In this document: positions 1-8,004 of the stretch, one piece after another
Position numbering within the stretch: the first letter of the stretch is position 1
How the letters are laid out: every line of letters starts with the position of its first letter
NCBI GenBank assembly: GCA_026392255.1
Contig: JAPLCJ010000031.1
Span: 1-38,199 of the forward strand
DNA length: 38,199 nucleotides
Origin: Solirubrobacterales bacterium
Lineage (GTDB): Bacteria; Actinomycetota; Thermoleophilia; Solirubrobacterales; Solirubrobacteraceae
Reading direction: 5' to 3'
Made by a program: the position numbers and the translations under genes
Notes under the pieces: model-generated
What the model was told of the DNA's origin: nothing
Database searches by the model: none
The model's input: the letters and a program-made list of their open reading frames with translations, nothing else

Positions 1-182
1 CAGTGTTGCCAAGTGGGAAGGTTCTAATCGCTGGCGGACTTGACGGCTCGGGATATTTGGCGAGTGGGGAGCTTTACAATCCTGCAACTGGGTTGTTTAC
101 AACCACGGGTAGCCTCACAACAGGCCGAGCCTATGCGACTGCATCAGTGTTGCCAAGTGGGAAGGTTCTAATCGCCGGCGGA
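1..182 (+). repeat. Near-identical tandem coding repeat, 144-base period
   Basis: The first 31 bases recur exactly at 145-175, then differ by one base and continue similar through the kelch unit. The period is a multiple of three, so each copy encodes one 48-residue blade. This is the right end of a tandem array that presumably continues outside the window. Confidence 0.85.
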
Positions 183-494
183 GAGGGCAACTCGGGCTAT
201 TTGGCGAGTGCAGAGCTTTACACCCCAACTCCCAGCAAGCCGGGCAAGCCAGCTGTCAAGTGGGCTTTGAACAAGAAGAAACGACTTGTAACCGCCACCG
301 TCAACCTTGTTGCCGGTACCACCTACAAGCTGACCGCCAAACTTGGCCGCAAAACCAAGAGCGGTAAGTGCAAGACCAAGGGAGCCAAGGTCACCTGCAC
401 CCTCGCACCAGGCAAGGGCAAGTGGACATTCGCCATCACCCCACACAACTCTGCCGGTAACGGCACAGTCAACGGCAAGGCACTAAAGCTCTAG
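1..494 (+). CDS. Kelch-repeat protein, C-terminal fragment (5' end outside window)
   Basis: The reading frame is open at the left edge, so only the last 164 or so residues are visible. They hold two copies of a 48-residue kelch/galactose-oxidase-type blade unit with the motif SVLPSGKVLIAGG and a downstream GYLAS-ELY strand. The DNA of the two copies is nearly identical, with a 144-base period. After about residue 75 the protein changes to a Lys/Thr-rich tail (PSKPGKPAVKW onward) with two cysteines in KCKTKGAKVTC. The tail resembles the small beta-sandwich modules ending many actinobacterial surface proteins. Kelch blades form beta-propellers used for binding, so a surface or secreted role is likely, but no signal peptide can be seen. 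The stop overlaps the stop of the convergent CoA-transferase gene through a CTAG tetramer. The propeller assignment is firm and the function is unknown. Confidence 0.8.
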   Translation, partial: VLPSGKVLIAGGLDGSGYLASGELYNPATGLFTTTGSLTTGRAYATASVLPSGKVLIAGGEGNSGYLASAELYTPTPSKPGKPAVKWALNKKKRLVTATVNLVAGTTYKLTAKLGRKTKSGKCKTKGAKVTCTLAPGKGKWTFAITPHNSAGNGTVNGKALKL

Positions 495-1723
495 CCCAGG
501 AAGGAGCCGGTGGCGCCGTCAGGCGTGCCGGCTACTGAGCCAGCTTCCTTCAGCACTGCAATGCGGTCTGCGTCGTAACCGAGCTCTGCGAGCACCTCAT
601 CCGTGTGCTCGCCAAGGCCTGGGCCTGGTAGGCGGTCGGTGTCCGCAGGAGTCTCTGAAAACTTAACTGGCGCGCCCAGCAACCGGACGGGTTGCTCAGC
701 CCCTGGCTGTGTCAGAGGCGCGACCATCTTGCGGGCTCTGACCAGATCAGATTCCAGCGCTTCGTCCAGCCCAAGCACCGGTGTCAGGCAGCAGTCGTGA
801 ATAGCCGCGAATGCTTCCCACTCATCACGTGTTCGGGACTTGAAGATCTCCACCACCTCTTGATGAACAGCGGACCCAACAGGCTCAAACTGCTTCTCGA
901 CAAGGTCAGGTCGCTCGACGCCCTCACAGAACGCGCGCCAGAACTTCTCCTCCAGTGCGCCGAGGGCAACATGGCCGTCCGAGCAGGCATACGGCCGGTA
1001 GCAAATCAGTGACCCGGCTAGCTCCACTCCGCCCCGCTTGGGTGATGCTCCTTCGAGCAGCGTCTTGGCCGCCGGCATGGCAAGCCATGAGAGGCCGCCG
1101 TCAAACATAGAGACATCCACAAACTGGCCTTTGCCGCTCGCGTCGCGTGCTCGCAACGCGGCAAGAATGCCAAAGGCGGCCATCAAGGCACCGCCGCCAA
1201 TGTCTGCGATCTGCCCTGCGGACTGAACGGGCGCACTGTCAGCATCGCCCGTGAGGCCGAGCAGACCAGCCTGGGCGAGGTAGTTCATGTCATGGCCTGC
1301 AGCCTCGCGCTGTGGGCCATCCTGGCCATAGCCACTGATTGCGCAGTAGACAAGGCCAGGGTTGATCTCTTTGAGAACGTCGTACCCAACGCCAAGTCTG
1401 TCGAGCACACCTGGGCGGAATGACTCCAGCAGGACGTCGGCGTCCTTGACGAGATCAAGGAGGACCTGCTTGCCACCCTCAGTCTTTAGGTCAATGCGGA
1501 TCGAACGCTTGTTGCGGTTGAGCGAAAGGAAGAGTGCTCCGCCAGCGGAGTGTTCAACACCCGGGTAGTGCGGTGGTGCCCAGCGGACATAGTCGCCCAT
1601 GCCCGTGTCCTCAACCTTGAGGACGTCAGCACCGTAGTCGGCGAGCAGCAGCGAGCAGAACGGGCCTGGCAGTAGCCGCGCAAGGTCAAGGACCTTGATT
1701 CCGTCCAGCGCACCGGCAGCCAT
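491..1723 (-). CDS. CaiB/BaiF family (class III) CoA-transferase or acyl-CoA racemase
   Basis: A 410-residue protein, the usual length for class III CoA-transferases and alpha-methylacyl-CoA racemases. The N-terminus carries the family hallmark LDLARLLPGPFCSLLLADYGADVLKVE (residues about 12-38, written without a break here only as a span), and the CoA-binding stretch NRNKRSIRIDLK lies near 69-80. The His-Asp pair at 144-145 (in GHDMNYLA) is the catalytic site: Asp forms the acyl-anhydride in transferases, and His/Asp act as bases in racemases. The sequence alone does not separate the two activities. It is the last gene of a minus-strand operon and starts two bases after the BKACE stop. In that setting it could activate a substrate acid with CoA or epimerise a 2-methyl branch for the dehydrogenases next door. 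The ATG at 1721-1723 is the natural start because the family N-terminus begins at once. Confidence 0.85.
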   Translation of the reverse strand: MAAGALDGIKVLDLARLLPGPFCSLLLADYGADVLKVEDTGMGDYVRWAPPHYPGVEHSAGGALFLSLNRNKRSIRIDLKTEGGKQVLLDLVKDADVLLESFRPGVLDRLGVGYDVLKEINPGLVYCAISGYGQDGPQREAAGHDMNYLAQAGLLGLTGDADSAPVQSAGQIADIGGGALMAAFGILAALRARDASGKGQFVDVSMFDGGLSWLAMPAAKTLLEGASPKRGGVELAGSLICYRPYACSDGHVALGALEEKFWRAFCEGVERPDLVEKQFEPVGSAVHQEVVEIFKSRTRDEWEAFAAIHDCCLTPVLGLDEALESDLVRARKMVAPLTQPGAEQPVRLLGAPVKFSETPADTDRLPGPGLGEHTDEVLAELGYDADRIAVLKEAGSVAGTPDGATGSFLG

Positions 1724-1725
1724 GG

Positions 1726-2613
1726 CTAAGGCTTAACCCCTGCGACTTCGCGCTTGGGTGTGTCAAGCATTTCGCGGGCTTGCGCAACCGTCGCGACTTG
1801 GCGACCTGACGCGCTGACCAGCTCTGCCGCCCTGGCAACAAGTTGGCCGTTGCTTTCAACCATCGCGCCGTCGGGAAGGTAGAAGTTGTCCTCAACACCA
1901 ACTCGGATGTTGCCACCAAGTCTGAGGCTGGCTTCAAGCAGTTCCCACTGTTGACGGGACACGCCGATGACACCCCAGTTGTGTTTTACGTCTGGAATCT
2001 GGTCACGCATGTGCTCCACGTTCTTGGCGTTGGGCCGAATGCCGCCGGTTACGCCCATCACGCAGCTGACCTGAAGTGGCTCCTTGAGAATGCCCATGTC
2101 AAGCAGAGGGTCAAGGTTGGCAATGTGCCCGGAGTCAAAGCACTCGTGCTCGGGCCGAATGCTCTCCTCGTTCATGGTGGTCAGCAGTGATGTGATCGTG
2201 TCGAAGCTGTTCTCAAACACGAGACCAAAGACGAACGCCTTGCGGGTCTTTGAGTACTTCGCATAGTTCATTGAACCCATGTTGAGCGCGGCCACATCGG
2301 GCTTAAGTGCCTTCAGGTAGGCGACGCGCTTCTCCAGCGATACGCCAACCGCACCAGTTGAGTAGTTGATGATCACATCGTCAACTTCAGCGAGGATTGC
2401 TTGCGTGATGGCCTGGAAGTCCTCAATCTCATAAGAGGGAGTTCCGTCAGGTGTGCGGGCGTGGATGTGGATCATCGCAGCACCTTCATCCACCACTCTG
2501 CGGGCCTCTGCCGCGTACTCCTCTGGCGTGTAGGGGATCGCAGCGCACTGGTCGCGGTTTGCTACAGCGCCACTAATGGAGTTGGTGATGATGACTGGGT
2601 CTTGGCCACTCAT
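1726..2613 (-). CDS. BKACE (DUF849) beta-keto acid cleavage enzyme
   Basis: A TIM-barrel protein of 295 residues. Known members condense a beta-keto acid with acetyl-CoA and release acetoacetate plus a new acyl-CoA; the founding member is Kce of lysine fermentation. The metal site is visible as MIHIHAR (His49 and His51), followed by family motifs NMGSMNYAKY, FDSGH, MGVTGGIRPN and GVEDNFYL. Substrate specificity cannot be read by eye. A longer frame reaches an ATG at 2640, but I place the start at 2613 because that ATG overlaps the upstream carboxyltransferase stop as ATGA, the same coupling used one gene earlier. Lying between a biotin-dependent carboxyltransferase and a CoA-transferase, it probably cleaves the 3-keto acid made in this pathway. 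That role is inferred from context. Confidence 0.85.
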   Translation of the reverse strand: MSGQDPVIITNSISGAVANRDQCAAIPYTPEEYAAEARRVVDEGAAMIHIHARTPDGTPSYEIEDFQAITQAILAEVDDVIINYSTGAVGVSLEKRVAYLKALKPDVAALNMGSMNYAKYSKTRKAFVFGLVFENSFDTITSLLTTMNEESIRPEHECFDSGHIANLDPLLDMGILKEPLQVSCVMGVTGGIRPNAKNVEHMRDQIPDVKHNWGVIGVSRQQWELLEASLRLGGNIRVGVEDNFYLPDGAMVESNGQLVARAAELVSASGRQVATVAQAREMLDTPKREVAGVKP

Positions 2614-4181
2614 ACGGGCACCACTGCGTTGCGCTTCCATGGCCGGTCGACAGTCTTGCCAGCGGACATCTCAAGGGCTTGGCAGATCACCTTGCGGGTC
2701 TCGCGAGGGTCAATGACGTCGTCAATCATTCCGTTCTTGGCTGCGATGTACACGTCGATGATCTTCCTGTACTCGCTGATTAGGTGCGCCTTCATTGCCT
2801 CAGGGTCGTCTGCTTCCTCAACCTGTTTGCGCATGACGATCTCAACTGCGCCTTCGGCACCCATCACGCTGATCTCAGCTGACGGCCAGGCGACGATCAG
2901 GTCAGGTTCGTAAGCACGGCCATTCATCACGTAGTAGCCGGCGCCATAAGCCTTGCGGACGATCACGGTGATTTTTGGAACTGTGGCATTGGCGACTGCG
3001 TGGAGCATCTTGGCGCCGTGGCGGATGATCCCGCCCTCCTCAACCTTGGTTCCCACCATGAAGCCAGGGACGTCCTGGAGGAACAGGAGCGGGATACCGA
3101 ACGCATTACAGAGGTTCACAAACCTGGCGGCCTTGTCAGCGGAGTCGTTGTCGAGGATCCCACCGAGGTGCTTGGGCTGGTTGGCCACGATGCCGCATGG
3201 GCGACCACCGAAGCGGGCGAAGCAGGTGATGATCGTCTTGCCCCACTGAGGCTTAAGGTCGAAGTACTCGCCGTCGTCAGCAATCCGGCTGATCACGTTG
3301 TACATGTCGTGTGGCTTGCGGTTGCTCTCGGGCAGGGCGTCCAGCAGCTCCTCGTCCCCACGGTCGATTGGGTCAGTAGTCGGCTTGATTGGCGGCGCTT
3401 CACCGTTGTTTGATGGGAAGTAGGACAGGTACTGCTTGATGCGCTCAATGCATTCCGGGTCGTCTGCGACCTCAAGGTCACCAACACCGGACTTGCGGCA
3501 GTGGACGCGACTTCCTCCAAGTTCCTCCTGGGTGACGTCCTCGCCAACAGCGGCGCGCACAAGGTGCGGTCCGGCAAGTGCCATCGACCCGCGACCCTTG
3601 ACCATCGGGACAAAATCCGCAAGCCCTGGAATGTAGGCCGTGCCAGCTGCGCAAGGCCCAAGCAGTGCGGCTACTTGTGGAACAACGCCGCTCATCACGA
3701 CCTCCTCGCGGAACAGGTGGCCTGACCCAGCGAACAAGGACCCGACTGCTTCCTGAATTCGGGCGCCAGCGGAGTCCAACAGCCAGACCAGTGGCATGCG
3801 TTTGCTCAAGGCCATCTCGCGCATGCGGGCGACCTTGGCTTCGCCTGTCATGCCCATTGATCCTGCCATTACGGTGAAGTCGTAGGCGACAACGGCTACG
3901 GGGCGACCGTCAACCTTGCCCCAACCTGTGATCACACCGTCAGCGGGAGCCTCTTTGTGTTCAAGCCCGCGGACTGAGTAGTGGATTCCAGCGTGGACGC
4001 CAAGTTCAACAAAAGTCCCCTCATCAACGAGCAGGTCCACGCGCTCGCGGGCAGTGAGCTTTTCGGCGGCGTGTTGCGCGGCGATTTTCTCCTCACCCCC
4101 ACCAAGCTGTGCTTTGGCGCGGCGCTGCGCAAGATCCTCAACCAATGGGCGCAAAAGCGAGGTGGGCTGCTCTTCGCTCAT
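2610..4181 (-). CDS. Biotin-dependent acyl-CoA carboxylase, carboxyltransferase (beta) subunit
   Basis: A 523-residue protein with two crotonase-like halves, the standard size for acyl-CoA carboxylase beta subunits. It moves CO2 from carboxybiotin on a carrier protein to an acyl-CoA. Oxyanion-hole motifs are visible: DSAGAR (residues 136-141) in the N half and KAYGAGYYVMNG with WPSAEISVMGAEGAVEI in the C half. The N half has GGSRVHCRKSGV (about 222-233), which resembles methylcrotonyl/geranyl-CoA carboxylases, while the C half looks more like propionyl-CoA carboxylase, so the substrate is open. I chose the ATG at 4181 over 4193: it overlaps the upstream stop as ATGA and has GGAAAGG about five bases before it. 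No biotin carboxylase gene lies in the window; a free biotin carrier lies at 17060-17272. Confidence 0.92.
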   Translation of the reverse strand: MSEEQPTSLLRPLVEDLAQRRAKAQLGGGEEKIAAQHAAEKLTARERVDLLVDEGTFVELGVHAGIHYSVRGLEHKEAPADGVITGWGKVDGRPVAVVAYDFTVMAGSMGMTGEAKVARMREMALSKRMPLVWLLDSAGARIQEAVGSLFAGSGHLFREEVVMSGVVPQVAALLGPCAAGTAYIPGLADFVPMVKGRGSMALAGPHLVRAAVGEDVTQEELGGSRVHCRKSGVGDLEVADDPECIERIKQYLSYFPSNNGEAPPIKPTTDPIDRGDEELLDALPESNRKPHDMYNVISRIADDGEYFDLKPQWGKTIITCFARFGGRPCGIVANQPKHLGGILDNDSADKAARFVNLCNAFGIPLLFLQDVPGFMVGTKVEEGGIIRHGAKMLHAVANATVPKITVIVRKAYGAGYYVMNGRAYEPDLIVAWPSAEISVMGAEGAVEIVMRKQVEEADDPEAMKAHLISEYRKIIDVYIAAKNGMIDDVIDPRETRKVICQALEMSAGKTVDRPWKRNAVVPV

Positions 4182-4981
4182 CGGCCTTTCCATTCTGGGT
4201 CACGTTTCTCAAAGAAGGCAGAAACACCCTCTTGGAGGTCCTCGGTGGAGAACGCAAGTGTCAGGTTGTGACGCAGGTACTGGAGTGCTTCCTCAAGGGG
4301 CATGTCCTGCTGGCGGTGAATCGCGTCCTTGCCAAGCTTCATCAGCACTGGCGAACGCGACGCAAGGCGAAGTGCCCAGTATTGGATTGCCTCATCAAGC
4401 TCGGCGTCAGGGACAACCTTGTTGACAATCCCAATCCGTTCAGCCTCGACCGCATCAACACGATCCCCAAGGAGCAGCATTTCCGTTGCTTTCTTGCGCG
4501 GAACATTGCGGTAGATCAGCGCCATGATCATGAACGGGAATGTCCCCACGTTGATCTCCGGCGTGCCAAAGCTCGCGGACTCACCCGCGACGATCAGGTC
4601 ACACGCAAGCGCAAGGCCAAGTGCGCCGGCCAACACATGCCCTTGGGCGCGGCAGAGCACTGGCTTGCCAAGTTCACCGATCAGAACAAACAGTTCGGGG
4701 AACTTCGATGTCCCAGCGTGCTTGTGGACAAGCGGCACATCGGCAGCGAAGCCGGCGAGGTTGCCACCGGACGAGAACGTGCGGTCATCAGTTGACGCGA
4801 GCACAACAGCCCTGACTTCTGAGTCATCGCGAGCCCGTTCAAATGCTGCGATCAGCCCATCGAGCATCTCGTTGGAGAGGCTGTTGCGCGTTGAAGCGTC
4901 GTCAAGGGAGATGGTCGCCACCCCTGCCTCAACGGCGTAAAGAACCGGTGTTTCCTTCGCGTTTGTGTCCGTCTCAGCCAT
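4178..4981 (-). CDS. Enoyl-CoA hydratase/isomerase (crotonase) family protein
   Basis: First gene of the minus-strand operon, 267 residues. Crotonase hallmarks are FSSGGNL (residues 69-75, first oxyanion loop) and GHVLAGALGLALACD (second loop), with the C-terminal EGVSAFFEKRDPEW. Rat enoyl-CoA hydratase uses two glutamates. Here the first position is Gly122 and only the second (Glu142 in FGTPEINVGT) remains, a pattern also seen in delta3,delta2-enoyl-CoA isomerases and other crotonases. A pure hydratase role is therefore doubtful. The frame extends to 5053, but the ATG at 4981 is preceded by GGGAGG at proper spacing and matches the family N-terminus. It diverges from the acyl-CoA dehydrogenase at 5168, whose product would be a likely substrate. 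Confidence 0.88.
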   Translation of the reverse strand: MAETDTNAKETPVLYAVEAGVATISLDDASTRNSLSNEMLDGLIAAFERARDDSEVRAVVLASTDDRTFSSGGNLAGFAADVPLVHKHAGTSKFPELFVLIGELGKPVLCRAQGHVLAGALGLALACDLIVAGESASFGTPEINVGTFPFMIMALIYRNVPRKKATEMLLLGDRVDAVEAERIGIVNKVVPDAELDEAIQYWALRLASRSPVLMKLGKDAIHRQQDMPLEEALQYLRHNLTLAFSTEDLQEGVSAFFEKRDPEWKGR

Positions 4982-5077
4982 ACAGCCTCCCGTGAAGCGT
5001 CTGATCTCTGTTGAACCCTGCCAGATAAGTGCCCACAGCGTGGATGTGTGCAAACGCGCCGACGGGCGGCTTGGGGG

Positions 5078-5106
5078 TTCACACGGGCCGCCGAGTGGGA
5101 TACCGT
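5078..5106 (+). promoter_or_regulatory. Candidate sigma-70-type promoter for the acyl-CoA dehydrogenase pair
   Basis: In the 186-base divergent gap there is TTCACA (5078-5083), a 17-base spacer, and TACCGT (5101-5106). The -35 matches consensus at 5 of 6 positions and the -10 only at 3 of 6. It would start transcription near 5113, about 55 bases before the ATG at 5168. This is pattern recognition only, and I found no convincing minus-strand partner. Confidence 0.3.
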
Positions 5107-5167
5107 GAACATCAGAGGGGACCGCCTTGCGGCCTCAAATGCCCACCAGCGAGGAGACGACAGATCC

Positions 5168-6355
5168 ATGTCCGCCACAGAAGACGTACTCAAGCCAGAT
5201 TTTGAGGCTCAGCAGAAGCACTTCATCTTCAACGATGAGCACGAGCAGCTGCGTCAGTCAATCGCCTCATTCGTTGCCAAGGAACTGACCCCACACGCTG
5301 AAGAGTGGGAAGAGACAACGTTCCCTGACTCTGTAATTCATCGCATGGGTGAGCTTGGTTTCCTCGGCCTTTCAATGCCAGAGGAGTACGGCGGACAGGG
5401 CGGTGACTATTACTGCAACCTTGTCTTGGCAGAGGAAATGGCTCGGTCAAACTCCGGCGGCCTCGCAATGGGCGTCGCTGTCCACACGGATATGGCAATG
5501 CCCCCAATTCACCTGTTCGGTACTGAGGAGCAGAAGCAGGAGTGGCTTGTTCCAGCGATCAAGGGCGAGAAGATCCTCTGCCTTGGCATCACCGAGCCAG
5601 ACGCTGGTTCAGATGTCTCTGGCATCAAGACCCGTGCAGTTCGTGATGGGGATGAGTACGTCATCAACGGTTCAAAGACCTACATCACCAATGGTCACCG
5701 CGCTGATGTGATTGTTCTTGTAACCAAGACCGATCCAGACGCCGGCTATGACGGGTTCAGCCTGTTCCTTGTGCCAATGGACTCACCCGGTGTGATCCGC
5801 GAGAAGAAGCTTGAGAAGCTCGGCATGCACGCTTCAGACACGGCACTGCTGGCCTTCCAGGACGTTCGCGTTCCAGCGTCAGCAATGCTCGGGCAAGAGG
5901 GCAAGGGCTTCTACCACATCATGTGGGAGCTTCAGGGTGAGCGTCTGATCGGCGCAGCCGGCTGCGTTGCTGGTGCACAGCTCTGCTTTGACAAGACGCT
6001 TGGGTACGCAATGGAGCGTCAGGCATTCGGCCGTCAGATCGGCAAGTTCCAGGTGATCCGCCACAAGTTCGCTGAGATGGCCACCAAGATCGAGACCGCA
6101 CGCCAGATGACCTACATGACCGCTTGGAAGTTCAACAACGGTGAGTACCCAGTGCGTGAGATCAGCATGGCCAAGCTCTACAGCGCAAGGATCGCTGTTG
6201 AGGTTGCCGACGAGTGCATTCAGATCCACGGTGGCGCCGGCTACATGAAGGAGTACGGCGTTGAGCGGACTTGGCGTGACATGCGCCTCAACCGCATTGG
6301 TGCTGGTACCGACGAGATCATGCTTGATGTCATCGGCCGCTCCTACGGCCTTTAA
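5168..6355 (+). CDS. Acyl-CoA dehydrogenase, IVD/LCAD type
   Basis: A 395-residue FAD flavoprotein that forms the alpha,beta double bond in acyl-CoA thioesters and passes electrons to ETF. Family signatures are ITEPDAGSDVSGIKT (FAD/substrate contact), AFGRQIGKFQ and the C-terminal HGGAGYMKEYGVERTWRD. Where short- and medium-chain enzymes have the catalytic Glu (YEGT), this one has IGAGTDEIM. A Glu instead occurs upstream in LQGERLIGAAG, the helix-G site used by isovaleryl-CoA and long-chain dehydrogenases, so branched or long substrates are likely. The frame extends to 5048, but the ATG at 5168 has GAGGAGA at 5151-5157 and fits the family. It is followed 30 bases later by a paralogue. Confidence 0.92.
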   Translation: MSATEDVLKPDFEAQQKHFIFNDEHEQLRQSIASFVAKELTPHAEEWEETTFPDSVIHRMGELGFLGLSMPEEYGGQGGDYYCNLVLAEEMARSNSGGLAMGVAVHTDMAMPPIHLFGTEEQKQEWLVPAIKGEKILCLGITEPDAGSDVSGIKTRAVRDGDEYVINGSKTYITNGHRADVIVLVTKTDPDAGYDGFSLFLVPMDSPGVIREKKLEKLGMHASDTALLAFQDVRVPASAMLGQEGKGFYHIMWELQGERLIGAAGCVAGAQLCFDKTLGYAMERQAFGRQIGKFQVIRHKFAEMATKIETARQMTYMTAWKFNNGEYPVREISMAKLYSARIAVEVADECIQIHGGAGYMKEYGVERTWRDMRLNRIGAGTDEIMLDVIGRSYGL

Positions 6356-6385
6356 GCCAACAGGGCTGACCTTCAACTAATCGGC

Positions 6386-7567
6386 ATGAGCGATCAGGGC
6401 GTACTGCGGCCAGACTTTGTGGCTGCGGGCGCCCCGATCCCGCCGTTCACCGCTGAGCATGAGGCGTTCCGCGTCTCAGCCAGAGGTTGGATTGAGCAGG
6501 AGCTCCTTCCCCACGCTGATCAGTGGGAGGAAGCCAAGTGGTTTCCCAATGAGATGTTCGGTGCGATGGCCGAGCAGGGCTTCATCGGTCTGAAGTTCGA
6601 CCCTGCTTACGGCGGTGATGGTGATGAGGTTGCCGCTGCCGTCCTTGCGATGGAGATGGCGCGCTGCGGGTCGGGTGGTGTTGCCGCAGGCCTTGGCGCT
6701 CACATGGAAATCGCCCTGCCGCCAATCGCCAAGTTTGGAACTGAGGACCAGAAGCAAAGATGGTTAGTCCCTGGGATCAAGGGGGAGCTGATCGCCGCAC
6801 TTGCGATCACCGAGCCTGATGCTGGCTCTGATGTTGCCGGCCTTCGCACGACGGCTAAGCCTGTTGACGGGGGTTGGATTGTCAGTGGTGAGAAGTGCTA
6901 CATCACCGGTGGTTGCCGAGCGGATGTTCTTGTCACAGCAGTGCGCATGGAAGGCACCACCCGCCATGACGGCATCACCTTCCTCGTGATCGAACGGGGC
7001 GAGGGCCTTGAGTCAAGCCCCTTGCAGAAGCTGGGTTGGCACGCTTCCGATACCGCCCTGATCAAGTTCGATGAGGTCTTTGTTCCAGAGGAGAACCTGC
7101 TCGGTGCCGAGGGCCAGGGCTTCGCTCTGATCATGGCCAACTTCCAGTGGGAGCGGCTGACAATGTCACTCGGTGCGATTGGTGGAATGGAGGTTTGCTT
7201 TGAGCAGACTGTCAAGTACGCGCAGGAACGAGAGGCGTTCGGTCGCCCCATCTCCAAGAACCAGGTGATCCGCCACAAGTTCGCTGAGATGGCCACCAAG
7301 ATTGAGACCGGCCGCGCGCTCAGCATGCACGCTCTGCGCATGCATGTGGCTGGGGAGAACGCGGTGAAGGAGGTCACCATGGCAAAGCTCTTCACCCAGA
7401 AGGCCGCTTTTGAGGTTGCCGACGAGTGCCTTCAGATCCACGGCGGGGCTGGCTACATGGTCGAGTACGGAATTGAACGCGCGGCCCGCGACGCCCGCCT
7501 TGGTCCCATTGGTGGTGGCACCGACGAGGTAATGAAGGAAATACTCGGGAAGATGCTCGGGCTTTAG
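6386..7567 (+). CDS. Acyl-CoA dehydrogenase, LCAD-like paralogue
   Basis: A 393-residue paralogue of the preceding gene with the same architecture: an N-terminal helical domain, the middle beta domain with ITEPDAGSDVAGLRT, and the C-terminal helical bundle ending HGGAGYMVEYGIER. It also lacks the C-terminal YEGT glutamate (IGGGTDEVMKEI, very like mammalian LCAD) and has the helix-G Glu in NFQWERLTMS. Sequence drift between the two copies is considerable in the substrate-facing stretches, so they probably take different chain lengths or branches, or form a heteromer. The ATG at 6386 has no strong ribosome site; the short gap suggests co-transcription with the first copy. Confidence 0.92.
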   Translation: MSDQGVLRPDFVAAGAPIPPFTAEHEAFRVSARGWIEQELLPHADQWEEAKWFPNEMFGAMAEQGFIGLKFDPAYGGDGDEVAAAVLAMEMARCGSGGVAAGLGAHMEIALPPIAKFGTEDQKQRWLVPGIKGELIAALAITEPDAGSDVAGLRTTAKPVDGGWIVSGEKCYITGGCRADVLVTAVRMEGTTRHDGITFLVIERGEGLESSPLQKLGWHASDTALIKFDEVFVPEENLLGAEGQGFALIMANFQWERLTMSLGAIGGMEVCFEQTVKYAQEREAFGRPISKNQVIRHKFAEMATKIETGRALSMHALRMHVAGENAVKEVTMAKLFTQKAAFEVADECLQIHGGAGYMVEYGIERAARDARLGPIGGGTDEVMKEILGKMLGL

Positions 7568-7612
7568 CCGGCGAGCGCCTCGCGCGCGGCTGAACGAGTA
7601 CCTCAGTCGTTC
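7567..7612. terminator. Possible bidirectional hairpins between convergent genes
   Basis: Between the dehydrogenase stop (TAG, 7565-7567) and the vapC stop lies a GC-rich stem: GCGAG (7571-7575) pairs with CTCGC (7579-7583), with GCCG/CGGC flanks at 7567-7570 and 7587-7590. A second repeat, GAACGA (7592-7597) with TCGTTC (7607-7612), overlaps the vapC 3' end. Neither has a T-run, so rho-independent termination is uncertain. Confidence 0.3.
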
Positions 7613-8004
7613 GGGGAGACGACTTGGAGCGCTGGGACTTTTTCGAAGTCCTTTCGGTTCATGGTTACTACCGTGGCGCCATGTGCGAGAGCGGTAGCTG
7701 CGATCCACTGATCGTGGCTGCCGATCGTGCGGCCCTCTTGTTTCATGAAGGAGGCCATGTCGGCATGAATTCGCGCTATGCGCGGTGTGATCGGAAGAGG
7801 CTCCAAGCGGTCAAGCAACTCCTCGACGAACGAAGAGCGGTAGACGCTTTGCTCGCCTCGGGACTGATGGACCTCTGCTAGAAGTTCACTGACCGTGACC
7901 ACACTGATCGCGATCTGATCACGATCAAACCGAGGGTTGAATGTCTCGCTGACCCCCTCCCTCTCAAGCTTGATGATCACGCTTGTGTCGAGGATCAGTC
8001 CCAT
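7603..8004 (-). CDS. vapC: VapC-type PIN-domain toxin ribonuclease
   Basis: A 133-residue PIN-domain protein. VapC toxins are Mg-dependent RNases that cut tRNA or rRNA when freed from their antitoxin. The acidic residues are in place: Asp6 in ILDTSV, Glu40 in VTVSELL, Asp98 in SHDQWIAATAL, and Asn116/Asp119 in MNRKDF. Length and order are normal and there is no sign of inactivation. Its GTG/ATG start region overlaps the 3' end of the antitoxin gene by ten bases, so translation is coupled and antitoxin is made first. It converges on the acyl-CoA dehydrogenase pair with only 35 bases between. Confidence 0.9.
   Translation of the reverse strand: MGLILDTSVIIKLEREGVSETFNPRFDRDQIAISVVTVSELLAEVHQSRGEQSVYRSSFVEELLDRLEPLPITPRIARIHADMASFMKQEGRTIGSHDQWIAATALAHGATVVTMNRKDFEKVPALQVVSPND

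Noticed and set aside
1-182. CRISPR-like spacing of repeats at the left edge
   Set aside because: The repeats are in frame, code for kelch blades, and are adjacent rather than separated by unique spacers.
5048-5167. Extension of the first acyl-CoA dehydrogenase upstream of ATG 5168
   Set aside because: A good ribosome site precedes ATG 5168, the added sequence is unlike the family, and it would cover the intergenic control region.
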